Made by a program: the position numbers and the translations under genes. This document shows positions 23,838 through 35,030 of a stretch of 64,000 bases of DNA, piece by piece. Position 1 is the stretch's first letter. Each line of letters opens with the position of its first letter. Below the pieces are notes generated by a model. The model was given only the letters and a program-made list of their open reading frames with translations, was not told where the DNA came from and ran no database searches. The DNA lies in NCBI GenBank assembly GCA_024663395.1, contig JANFAH010000011.1, forward strand, positions 1,426,001-1,490,000. The letters are read 5' to 3'. This stretch comes from Pisolithus tinctorius (taxonomy: Eukaryota > Basidiomycota > Agaricomycetes > Boletales > Pisolithaceae).

Positions 23838-24795
23838 GCCTCACTGGGGGATGGACCCACACCCTGGAAGTGGTGTCGGCTGACCTCACTGGACGATGGA
23901 TCCACACCCTGGAAGTGGTGTCGGCCGACCTCACTGGACGATGGATCCACACCCTGGAAGTGGTGTCGGCCGACCTCACTGGGGGATGGACCCACACCCT
24001 GGAAGTGGTGTCGGCCGACCTCACTGGACGATGGACCCACACCCTGGAAGTGGTGTCGGCCGACCTCACTGGACGATGGATCCACACCCTGGAAGTGGTG
24101 TCGGCCGACCTCACTGGACGATGGACCCACACCCTGGAAGTGGTGTCGGCCGACCTCACTGGACGATGGATCCACACCCTGGAAGTGGTGTCGGCCGACC
24201 TCACTGGACGATGGATCCACACCCTGGAAGTGGTGTTGGCCGACCTCACTGGACGATGGACCCACACCCTGGAAGTGGTGTCGGCCGACCTCACTGGACG
24301 ATGGATCCACACCCTGGAAGTGGTGTCGGCCAACCTCACTGGACGATGGATCCACACCCTGGAAGTGGTGTCGGCCGACCTCACTGGGGGATGGACCCAC
24401 ACCCTGGAAGTGGTGTCGGCCGACCTCACTGGACGATGGACCCACACCCTGGAAGTGGTGTTGGCCGACCTCACTGGATGATGGATCCACACCCTGGAAG
24501 TGGTGTCGGCCGACCTCACTGGGGGATGGACCCACACCCTGGAAGTGGTGTCGGCCAACCTCACTGGACGATGGATCCACACCCTGGAAGTGGTGTCGGC
24601 CGACCTCACTGGGGGATGGACCCACACCCTGGAAGTGGTGTCGGCCGACCTCACTGGACGATGGATCCACACCCTGGAAGTGGTGTCGGCCGACCTCACT
24701 GGACGATGGACCCACACCCTGGAAGTGGTGTCGGCCGACCTCACTGGACGATGGATCCACACCCTGGAAGTGGTGTCGGCCGATTTCACTGGGGG
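23838..24795 (+). repeat. 45-bp minisatellite, about 21 copies (left arm)
   Basis: The unit, of the form GGACGATGGATCCACACCCT, then GGAAGTGGTGTCGGCCGACC, then TCACT, repeats with almost perfect 45-bp spacing (four units per 180 bases). Variants differ mainly at GGACGAT/GGGGGAT and GATCC/GACCC. Because 45 is a multiple of three, long frames appear on both strands; these are translation artefacts. The palindrome TCGGCCGA sits in most units and keeps its CpGs, although the surrounding element is CpG-depleted. Confidence 0.95.
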
Positions 24796-24830
24796 ATGGA
24801 CACAGACCTCACCACCTGGAAGTAGGGTTG

Positions 24831-25096
24831 GCCAAACCCTGAAAATTCCCTTGGCATAATCAATTGCTTGTCAATTTAGATGTTACCAGAAGTATTGACT
24901 CTGATGACACTTCCAGATGGACATACCCCCTGAGACCAGTGTTGGCCAACCTCACTGGGGGGTGGCCTTACCCCCTGAATCCATGGCCATTCTTCACCTC
25001 CAGGTGATGTCAGTGATCTCACAGGGTTTGAAACTTGCAATGAGCATGGGTAGCCATATATAGGGATCCTTTTGATTCACACCATCTACAGTTTAT
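24831..25096. other. Spacer between left minisatellite and accessory gene
   Basis: Contains a degenerate half copy of the 45-bp unit (GTTGGCCAACCTCACTGGGG near 24,940) and otherwise nothing recognisable. Confidence 0.4.
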
Positions 25097-27475
25097 TTAT
25101 AGACCAAGACCCAGAGCTCTCTTGGTTGGTTGACGAGCTCTAGTTGATTTCTTGCTTGCCTCTTCACCCTCCTTTGCCATCTTCTGATCAACATCCCCAC
25201 TGCCTCCCCTTTTTCTTTTCCTCACATCCTTTCTTGTATTCCGGGATTCCTTCATGCCACCCCCCTGGGTGGGACAGGAATCCCCTGCACTGACCCCAGT
25301 TGTTTCCTGTGCACCAATCCCTCTGCTTGAGCCACCAGAATTCTGCTGCAGTCTTGCAACTACCAGCCCCACTGCACCCATAACATCTTCCCCCTTGTGG
25401 ATATCAAGACCTGAGCCTAGCAAAAAGCCCAGATTAGCAGCTTCAGGGTCATCTGATTCTATGTCCTGTGCTCTTTTGCACTCCCTCCACAACAAACCAA
25501 ATCCCAGTACAATGGTAAGACCTTTTTGGGTGGATGCAAACTTTTCACTTTGCAATTGATACAGTGCCTTCCAGAAGGAATCCCCATTGCCATGCATCTC
25601 CTGGGGCAAATACTGGGCACTCCAGGCCCAAGATGCCCAGACAGGCAGGTTGACTGGTCCAGCATCAGGTTCCTGTACAAAATGTTTGTTAACCTGGTAT
25701 TTGAAGAAAGTTTATCACTTACTGTCTCTGGCAAGCCATCTACAAGCTCAACAAGTTCCTGGTACCTGGGCATGATGCAAAGGGACTTTAAATATTTCAC
25801 CCTGTCCCCATTGGCATGACAAGCAGGGCTGGATTCATGAGGGGTATCTTCAGATGGGGCCCTCCCAGAGTCAAGGATATCCTGGGCCCCTGATGAAGTT
25901 GCTATAGGGGTCATACCAGCCCCACCAATTTCTTCCCCTAAATCTGAGGGCTTGGCCTCCACCCCAGCTTCACTGTCCTCCCCAGGGCTCATCCACTCTC
26001 TCTTTTTGGATGGGGTTTTCCTGTTCCAGGGCCTTCCCAATGGCTCGTCCTCCTTTTTGCACTTGATGAATGAAACAATCACCTTATCCTCCTCCTCTTG
26101 GGAATTCCAATGATTCCAAAGCATCCACATGTCGGCCTTGGTCCATTTTGAAGGATCTTTCATCATGAATCCTTCTGGGATGGAATCGGAACTCAGATAC
26201 TCCAAATGGGACTTGATAAGCAGGCCCCAGGGAACCTTGGCCTTGGGCTTCCCTGTAAACTTTGCTATGTTTCCAACTTCCATCAACAACTGTAGATGCA
26301 CTTGACAATCAAGAACATACCATAGGCAGCCTGGAAGACCATTCTTGCCAAACTCTGCTGGACCTTGAGTTTCTGACCAGTCCAAGCTGGTACCTCTGGG
26401 TTTCCTTCATCATCCAAGGCTATCTCCACCTTTGGATTCTCATCATTCAAATCTTCCTCAGCTGAGTATGGAATCAACCTAGGTACACATATTACATTGA
26501 TCACCAATGTTTATCACTTACCAGCTTCAGTCAAAAGATAATTGGTTAACATTTGCTCTCCCTTTAGAACCCAATCCTTGGTGGGCTCTGAAGACTCTGA
26601 GAAGGCCTTCTTCCCATCAGGGGGTTGTGTTTCAAAGCTAGGTTTCTTCATTAGCATTAGATAGACAAGGTAAAGGGGAACCTACACTGCCATCTTGATC
26701 TGAGAATCAGTAGTCTCATGAGCCAGAAACATCACTATATTTGACCCCATGGTCCTCCTGACTGTTTCAATAAAGTCTCTGGCCATGTTGGGAAAATTTT
26801 TTCTCCTGTACCTGAATTATTGCATGATTAGTATAAGACATTTGAAGTAGACCAGCACTGACAATTCATGAGTTTCTTTTGGAGCTCCCAACTTATTCCA
26901 CTTGGAAGCAGCCCTCCCTGCTTCAGCCTTCTTGTCATCTGCAAGAGACTCCCACCACTGTTGGATGATTTTGGTCCTCTGACCTATGGTCTTGGGGTCC
27001 TTGGTGTCCCTCCTCTCCCTATCATAGGCATCCATGTCCTCTTTGAAGAGCTGCTGGGAGGCAGTAAAATCAGTGAAGGGTTTTCTGTAATTTCCAGCCT
27101 TGGTAGGTCTGGTCCTCTCCTCTCTGCCATCCTCATCCTCACCAGTCCCAGGCTGCTCCTTCCTCTTGTCTGTTGCAGCCAGGATGCTCTCAATGATGTG
27201 TTCCTCATCATCCTGGTCTTCAGGGTCTAGTTCTGGCAAAAACACCCTTCTGATGGCCTAAATACACTTGAGATATGTGAAACTTGATGAAAAAGATACC
27301 CTACCACTCTCAAGTTCTGGGGCAATTCCACAGATCCTGAAGATGCTTGCTGAAGGATCTGGGATTTCACATCAGCCAGGATCTGGGCCCTGAGGTCAGG
27401 ATTCCCTCGGGCATCTGTGTACTGCTCCACATAGGAGGACAGCAGATCAGAGTAGACTTCAGACCAATCAGCCAT
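25097..27475 (-). CDS. KDZ-element accessory gene, uncharacterised, HMG-like segment
   Basis: Starts at 27,475 (MADWSEVYSDLLSSYVEQY) and ends at 25,097 with a basic tail (KKSTRARQPTKRALGLGL). It is read as several exons: an acidic region, then KPFTDFTASQQLFKEDMDAY and QWWESLADDKKAEAGRAASK, whose spacing of Trp, Lys and Ala resembles an HMG-box-like helix bundle; then a middle part (VPWGLLIKSHLEYLSSDS, WTKADMWMLWNHW); then a Ser/Pro-rich linker and PRYQELVELVDGLPE. Exon borders between about 26,640 and 26,500 are uncertain, and one stop may be present near 26,690. Same strand and order as the transposase, so possibly a DNA-binding partner; this is inference. I know no described function. No CpG at all in 26,401-27,000. 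Confidence 0.6.
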
Positions 27476-27708
27476 GAGAGAATAGAATCAGGGGGATAAT
27501 TAGCAGCACAGATGATGGAGGTTGGAAGCAAGGTGAAAATTTTTCAGCCTTTCCCAATTTAGGCAGGAGGTTGAAGTTTTCGGCCATCACTCTTTTAGGA
27601 AAGGTACCATTATGGTATGATTGTTTTGATGTATTTGCTATTCACTTTGATTCAGATACCAAGTGCAAAGCAAGGGTAATCGGAAAACTATACACATATA
27701 CCCATGTT

Positions 27709-30700
27709 CTAAATACAATCCATTTGTTTACCTTGGAACATCAATTGGGCCTTTTTGGAAAAGTCAGTCCACAACACTATCTGCTTATGAGCATAAGCCT
27801 TTTTCCCTGGTTCCAACAATTGTAGAGCCCTTTTCTCCCATATGTCCTTCTGGAACTCAAACCATAAGATGGCCCAAACCATCTCATGCCTCACCAATGA
27901 CAATTCTTCTTTCCACCTGTCCCTTCTTGCCCTTGCTTTGAGCCAGTTGATCCTGTAAACTGCCCCACAATTTATTGGTGAGATTTTTTCGAGTAGTATT
28001 AACACTTACACTCCTCCATTAAACCCCCCTTCTCAGCATTCAGTTGACCCTGTTCACCATCCATCATCCAAAACCATGCCATTTTGCTGGTTCCCTGCCC
28101 AAACCGGTTCTCCTCTGTAACATCCTTACTCACTGCCAGGTCCTGGGGCTGAATAGCCTGATATCTTTGTCCAATCTCTTGATTGGGTTCCAACTGGAGA
28201 ATGGCCTGCCTTGCCCTCTGATAACTTCTGACCTGCTTGTTTATCCGAGCCACCACTTTTTGGATGTCCTGCTTGGTTCTTGTACCTTCCCTAGTTGATT
28301 GTGCACTGCGGAAGTTCTGTCTGTATAACATTGCCTTGTGTCCAAGGTTGGTTCGGAGCTGGTCTAGACAATCATTAGCTTGCCCAATCCTGAGTTCCAT
28401 TTCTTCTTTGAGGAGGTCATGAAGGCCAAGCTCCATCAGTTTGGTTGCTCCAATGGATGAGGGCATCCATATACTCATGAGCTCAGCAGGTAGCTCCTCT
28501 CCTTCTTCTGTAGCCTCCCAATCCTCATCATCTTCCCAGTACTCTCCATTGTCATCAATTTCTTCACCTTGCCCAAGGAATGCTGGATCATCCTGGGGTA
28601 TGAAGACATCATCCACCTCCAAACCTTTGAGAAATGCCTGGCTGGTGCCATGGAATTTGTCAATCCTGGCAGAAAGTCTTTTTCTTTTCTCTGAGACTTT
28701 GATTTCTTGTCTGGTAGACATGTGGCTCTGTCTAAGCTCAGATCTTAGCTGGTCCCTGCAGGTCTGGTTAGCAACCTATTGCTTCTGGAAACCACAGACC
28801 ATACTGTGCATCCTCTATGCTAATTCCTTCCACAAGCCAAGCCACAGAACCATGGCTCCCTGGGGACACAGGTGGATTTTTCATGAGCTTTAACTGCACT
28901 TCACCCATGGTAGGGGCTACAGGCCATCAGACATGCCCAGGGTTTCTTAGGAACATACTGACCTTTTTCCCCTTTCAACAAATAAATGTCTAGGGAATCA
29001 CCTCGATTTGCTTCTGCCTCAAGAACATCTGACTCCCATTGGGCAAGTTGGCCAGGGTCTAGAACAGCTGTCAACTGCTCATATGCCTGATTCATTTCTT
29101 CTAGGCACTTGTGTGAGGTCTTGTATTTTTTCAACAGTGCAGGAACTGAGATGTACAGGGTAAATTAACTTCTCTTTGAAGAAAAGGTCTCTCACCCATG
29201 TTGACAATTTTTTTCCAGTTAGAATCTCTCATATGGTCATCATACACTTCTTGTCTGTGGGCCTGAGTCATAGACCTTGCAGTGGGAGAGATCTTATTGA
29301 ATGGAGCCCACAATGTCTCCAATATTTCACCATCCAGATGACCAGCACCCTTGATAAAGTTGAGGCTATATCTTGGAAAGCAAGAGAGTTTGTGGGCAGC
29401 AAGATGAAACTTCCCCACAGCAGGAATGATTTCCAGGGAGGGAGGGAGATGGAGAGAGCAGCTGGATTTTACCCGACTCTGGAAGTTAATACTCCACTGG
29501 CACCCAACATCATAAATGACAAGGGCCTTTGTGATGCTTTCTGAATGATAATCAAGAGCACTGCAGATGGAGTAATCTGTGTTCATGTACCTAGCACAAA
29601 ATGAGTTCCAAAGGCTTCCAGTACATCCATCAGGTCCACTCACTTTTCCCCTTTCTGAAAGTCCACCACAGAATGGGGAACAAAGCAACCATGCCAAGCA
29701 CAGGCTGTGGCACCAATCCCAGTGGACCGGAGATTGGACTTGTTAATATTAGCAGCATTGATTGCCCTGTGATTGCTGCAGGTGGATCTCTACCAGTACA
29801 GTGGGTCATTTAAACTCCATGACCTTGGGACAACTCACCTCCTTGTTATCCAAAGACTGCTCAAGATGGGCCTGGTAGGGCTTTTCAGCAACCATGTAAC
29901 CAGTTCCATCTGATAATGACACATCCAACTCAGGCTTGTTCATTTTCATATGCTGAGCAGTGAAGTTGCCATCCATGACATATTGCCTCATTATGGTATC
30001 ACTAAGGGGGGAGGGGAGTTAGAAATCAAAACCCTACAGATTATCACTCCATACCTGTCATATCGGGTTTTCCAATCTGGAGGTAAATTAATACCTGGTT
30101 GTGGGCAGGCAGGACAAAAGAGTGCAAGTTCTCCTTGTCTAGGATCTTGTTCTTTATCATGACCAAAGCCAAACCATTTCCTATGTTTCAAATCCCTCCA
30201 CAGTCTGGAAACCCTCATCAGCTCTCGGTACCTGTCCTAATTGGAAATGAATGCATTAATAGAACCCCCTAAGAGCAAATAGTGCATGGCACTCAACTGG
30301 TATACAGTCAGGAAATGCATTGTTGGTGAACCTCTTCAGCTTCTGATAGAAACTCATAGCTGAAGTCTTGCATTCCAGGGCATCAATGAGAAAGTGATTA
30401 AGAACATCAAAGGTGAAAGCAGTCTTGGGCTTTGTTATACTGGCTGGAAAGAGTCTTTCCCTGAGTAAATCAAGGTGCCAGTCCATTGGATCTGACCCAG
30501 GGCAATTGCACCAAGAAATCTCATGAGTGAAAATTCCTTCTGTGTGCACTATGGTCATTTTTGATCTGAAGGATCTCCTGCTACCAGAGGTTAACATGGA
30601 GGCTACAGGATATGACTGCCATTGACCTGTAATTGGGAGGCCCTTCCCCAGAAGTATAGCCCAACTCCTCTGAGTCTGGATCCTGATTCTGTCTGTTTTG

Positions 30701-31309
30701 AGGGCAAGGACGACCCCCATGGCCAATGTGCCAAAGGAACCCAAGTGCCATCAAAGAGGTAGCCTGGTAATGAGTAGCATTCCATCTTTGTACCTTGTGG
30801 AATGGAAGATTTTGATGCACTTTCACAGCACAAGGACCACACCAGGCATGCACACCAATGCAGGACATGCATCTGATACTTCCTTCTGCCTGACAGCACT
30901 GCTCACATATCCCCCCCTTAGCCAGCTGCTCTCCCTCGAGAATGACTTTGAGATATTCTGCTCTCCAAGGCAGCCATTCTCTGATGAAATCATTTTGACT
31001 CTAGGGGATAATTTAGCCAATGCAGTATCAGGCAAAACTTCCCACCTTGGTAACCCTCCTAGTATTTGGGGTATCTTCCTCATCATTCCAGTCCAAGGTA
31101 GGCATGTCAAAGGAGTCTGGGACAACATTTTGGGAGCCTATTGTCCTGGGGGTCCTTGGAGTTGAAGGTTGACTCTGAGATGGGAGGTAGAGGTGTCTAG
31201 CATCCACCTCCTTGTAGGTGTCCTTTCCTCTCCGGGTTTTAGTCACTTCAAATTTATACAAACCTCCTGCAGAGCTTTTGCCAAGGACTTTGGTTCTATG
31301 ACGACGCAT
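27709..31309 (-). CDS. KDZ (Kyakuja-Dileera-Zisupton) transposase
   Basis: Exon 1 (31309-31046) starts MRRHRTKVLGKSS. Exon 2 from 31,000 holds the CxC2-type cysteine cluster (CEQCC ... CMSC ... CGPC ... H) and LPFHKVQRWN ... GHGGRPCP. Further exons carry FTFDVLNHFLIDALE, GHDKEQDPRQGELALFCPAC, the catalytic-core blocks YDVGCQWSINF, VGKFHLAAH and GAGHLDGEILETLW ... VYDDHMRDSNWKKI, then a C-terminal helical part (LRIGQANDCLDQLRTNLGHK, VRHEMVWAILWFE). These match KDZ transposases from N- to C-terminus, giving roughly 950-1,000 aa. Several short introns are needed; some borders are unresolved and I cannot exclude one or two frameshifts (for example near 29,130). It would cut and paste the element by binding its ends. 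Largely open despite CpG loss. Confidence 0.85.
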
Positions 31310-31453
31310 GATTGAGCACAGGAAGAGTCAAAAGCAAGGTTTTCAGCTGTATTGAAAATTTTTCATCCCCAAAACAACACCACACAAGTCCAGAACAAGG
31401 TTATCAAATGTATTTAAAATATTTGTACCCAAAAATTGCCACTAAAATGTGTT
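31310..31453. promoter_or_regulatory. Short spacer between TET/JBP and KDZ genes
   Basis: Only 144 bp separate the TET/JBP stop from the transposase start on the same strand, so the transposase promoter must be compact or overlap the upstream gene. Confidence 0.35.
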
Positions 31454-32780
31454 TTAAGTGTATCTGACAGCCAACCCAAGAATGTCCTTTTGGGTAGTCC
31501 ATGCTGGTCTTGTGACCTTGAGTCGGTCATGTACTTTGTCCTTCATATAATGCACCAATGCAATTCTTTCTCCCTTCTCCCACTTTGGCACAGAATGTTG
31601 AAGGATTTTTCCTGATAGGAAAATCATGGTGCCTGGGGAATAAGCCAGTTCGGCCCCCAGATCTGGAATAAGGAATTTAGCATTGTGAGAACCCAGGCTC
31701 ACTAATGAATCCAGAAGGGTTGGGGTGGATGTGACATCTCGGTGAGAGGGAGTTTCCTGATTGACAATAATATCAATGTTGGTATAGACCGATGGCCAAT
31801 CCAGGGATATCTCATTCTCCACCCTGCCAGCCTTGGCCAACATTGCTTGATCACCAGCCCTGGCCATATCTGGCAATGAGACCTTTGCTATATTGCTCCA
31901 GAAGTGTTCCACATAAGAAATCTTGAGCAGCCATTCCCTATTGGCTTTCTGTTTGAGGGATGTGCTTTGATAGAGTGTATCAACCAACCTCTTTAAATTT
32001 GTCAGCCCCTACCATGGAAATCACAGCACCTGGACAAACCTCATGAGCCTGTTGGAATGTGGCAGGAGACATGGAAATCCTGCCATGTCCATACATGACT
32101 TGGTCAACAGGCTGATGCTTATGGCCATATCGTTTGTTAAGCTTGCTTTTGTCTTTTGGCTTGTTCTTGGGCTCAGTCTGAAGATTGTCTTTTATGGAAA
32201 GGAGAAGGGAATTGAGAAGTTCCTATGATATAAAAGCTGTAGTGAAGGGTTGTCAGAGAATGAAAACACTCACTATCCGTGCATCTGGGACAATACCAGG
32301 CAGATACCATACTATCACCCTGCCATGCACATCCAGAACTGTGGCAGGAGCATTGATATACCCAATTTTTGGGTTTTCAAAATGGATGGTCCTGTCCTTG
32401 GCATGCACCAATGGTTCAGAAAACCTGTCTGCATCCCAATGCATCACATCTATTAAGGGTCAGACTTGGATCACTTGGAATTGTTGTGGAAATCACCTAC
32501 AGGGATTGAGGATGGCATGTGTAATGACTGCAGATGCCAGCCTAACTTCCAAAGATGTAATAGCATCTGAAGTTAGACCAGATTCCCCTTGCAATGTTGC
32601 CCTGACTTGGGTTAACTCAGCCAAGGATCGAAGTCTATTATCCAACTAAATACATAGCAAGTGTAGCATCACTGCTTATGGCTTACCTTGGCTTCCTGAG
32701 CTGGTGATTTGAGAAAATAGAGCTGGAAGAGATCATAGGGACTGTTCCAAAGGCAGCCTTCAGCATTCCAACCACCATTG
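31454..32780 (-). CDS. TET/JBP-family 2-oxoglutarate/Fe(II) dioxygenase
   Basis: Exons end-32687, 32645-32501, 32449-32274, 32222-32040 and 31990-31454 join in frame with introns of 41-51 nt and no stop; the last four give 346 residues. The protein has the fungal TET/JBP order: IHFENPKIGYINAPAT then VLDVHGRVIVWYLPGIVPDA, MSPATFQQAH, and the double-stranded beta-helix core with the iron ligands H-R-D (31,744-31,736; PSHRDVTS) and His in LQHSVPKWE, and the 2-oxoglutarate Arg in GERIALVHYMKDKVHDRL. Such enzymes oxidise 5-methylcytosine. The 5' exon (NAEGCLWNSPYDLFQLYF) has no start codon in frame, so the true start is upstream or lost. The last intron uses an AAG acceptor. Linkage to a KDZ transposase is typical of the family. 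Confidence 0.85.
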
Positions 32781-34099
32781 TATGCAGGGAATCATCCATG
32801 ATGATGTGGGGGGTGTTGGAAAAGTCAAAGGAAAATTTTTCAACCGTGAGAAAAATAGTTAAAAATCACTCAGTACATAAGTTGGAAGTTATTCTCCACA
32901 AGGGACCTTGCTTGACTTGGGGGAAGATCCAGAAACCAGAAACCCAACTTAGTCTACTAGATACACCATGTTTCTTGAAACATCTAGTCATGTAAGCAGG
33001 GGCCTGGAATGGTGCAATCAAACTCAGCAGCAGTTGAACTCCAAGTCAATCCAGTCCAGCAATCTCTTGAGCATCATGGGAAACCATGGAACACCAATAC
33101 TAATCTAGCAATCTAGCAACATCCAACAGCTAGGAACACATCCAGACAGCATTTGAAGGGAAGATGTTGGGTTGCTAGTAATGCCATTGGCAAGCTCTTG
33201 AGCATCAAAGGGAAACCTTGCTTAAGAAGATCAGCCATGGAACACCAGTGCTAATCTAGCACCATCCACCAGCCAGGCAGACTGACATGAAACAATACAC
33301 CAAGTCATTTGCTAAGGTTAGGGTTAGAAGCAGACTTGCATGAAGAAATACACCAAGTCTTATGCTAGGGTTAGGGTTAGCACATGCTTCATTCAAAAAA
33401 AGAAGCATAGATTCCCACACAGCATTCAAATCCAATCAAAGCAGTGACATTTACAAGTCCATACATAAATTCAACTACAGTTACAATTTCAACTACAAAG
33501 GTATAATGGTTTCATAAGAAACCAAGGCTTGCCTGCATTCCAGAGGGGGCCCTCCTCCAGAAGTACAGTTGGGCCAATAAAAACCGTCCTCAATTCAACC
33601 AAGTTCCCAAAAAAGCGCACAAAAGCAGATAACAAAGATCCTAAAAACACATTAGCATCAACACAACTTTTCAAAGTTCACATACCTGAGGTGCACTATT
33701 TATTCACCAGGAGTCAAAGACAAACAGCTCTAGAAAGTTTATGTCAGTACAACATAGATTATACAGAAGTTGAATACTCACTACACCAAAGCCTGACCAA
33801 CTAGCTACTACCAATATATACCAACACATACCACACAAAAAAACGTCATAGGCTGACCCACACAGGTGGGTACAGACCAAATAAAACGTCATAAGCTGAC
33901 CTACAATGTAGGTACAGACTAGCCCCCAGATCCCATGAGCTGGCCTACAATGTAGGCACAGACTATTCCCCCAGACCCAACATATTACCCAACAACCAAA
34001 AATTGCGCTGGCCAAGCACAATCTAAGGTCAAGGGTAGCCCCTCCCTACATCCTGTAGCTGCAGACTACAGTCAATAGTGAGGCGCCAAGGATGCTGCA
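32781..34099. other. Internal non-coding part of the KDZ element
   Basis: CpG-poor sequence with repeated words (CTAGCAATCTAGCA, AACACCAATGCTAATCTAGC-like, GTTAGGGTTAG). Three diverged copies of a roughly 60-bp unit with the small inverted repeat CTACAATGTAG lie at 33,844-33,965. It may include the missing 5' exon of the TET/JBP gene, but I could not define one. Confidence 0.4.
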
Positions 34100-35030
34100 A
34101 AGTAACGGTAATCAAGTAATGTGAAAATTCTGGGATCAGAGGTGCCACTTACCTTATGACAGCCGAGACGACGGGCTGAGATAAAAACGAAGATGACGTA
34201 GCACAGAAAACGGGAAAGAGAGAGGGGGAAAGGGAGAGGGAGATGGAGGGAGAGGGAGATGGAGGGAGAGGGAGGACGACGGAGGGGAAGCGTCACATCG
34301 CAGAGAAACGCAGTAAGGGAAAAAATATGCCACTGACTGGGGGGGATTTATATACTTGAGTCTTATGTACCGTTGTTTGGCCACAGTCCAACTAGCGAGG
34401 TCGCCGTCAATGTCACGTTCTCGGCCTCGGCGCGTGTTCAGTTGCCGTGAGTGCCGGCAACTTCCTCTGAGTCAGTACCGCGTGTCGTACTATACATCGC
34501 GAATAGCGATGTCACGTGACTCCACTGTCACCGGATTCGGCTTCTATATACTAAATACTAAATGTTCGCTTGACATTCTCGTAATTGCATTGTCGAGCCG
34601 AGCAAGCACTCCCTCGTGCCGTTGGCTGAGCGGTAGTGGTGGCTTACCCTTGGGATTTCACAGAAAATGTATTGTAGTAGCACTACCGGATCATTTAATA
34701 CATGTAGTCACTTATTGAAACCGGAAATCGGCCTAGCGGCGACGGACCACTCCGTATATAGTCCTACGTAATGTTCCAGAGACGCATCCGAAGTACGGGT
34801 AGACACGTGTGATAATCATGACAGCCGTGACGTTGTTCATGTCACAATTAAGGTTGTGTCCAAGATTATCACAGGTCTCACTACGTGACCTGTCCAAAAT
34901 CGAGATCTGTGCATCCGAGTATCCGGATTGACACAGTCTTTTGCTCCTCTCCTCTTGCCACACAGTGTCTCCCTCACCGACCGTCGTTGCGTTATCCCAC
35001 TCTCTGGCCCCGCTGCGTCTCAGCGAAATT
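34100..35030. promoter_or_regulatory. CpG-rich island, probable bidirectional control region
   Basis: CpG content rises sharply here inside an otherwise CpG-depleted element. The region lies between the minus-strand gene trio and the plus-strand H3-mimic gene. It contains the 10-bp palindrome GTCACGTGAC (34,511-34,520), several other TGACGT/ACGTGAC words (near 34,411, 34,826, 34,883) and TATA-like stretches (TTTATATAC near 34,349; TCTATATAC near 34,545; GTATATAG near 34,755). A GGGAGAGGGA purine run sits at 34,212-34,275. Promoter role is inferred from position and composition. Confidence 0.45.

Noticed and set aside
23700..24800. CRISPR-like regular repeat array
   Set aside because: Units are contiguous with no unique spacers, in a eukaryotic genome. 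It is a minisatellite.
23738..24859. Long open frames of 300-340 codons on both strands across the left minisatellite
   Set aside because: A 45-bp unit is a multiple of three and lacks stops in several frames, so long frames are automatic. Two plus frames and two minus frames are open at once and none has a start context or intron structure.
34615..34670. tRNA-like A-box word TGGCTGAGCGG
   Set aside because: No B box (GGTTCGA-type) or foldable acceptor and anticodon arms were found within tRNA distance.
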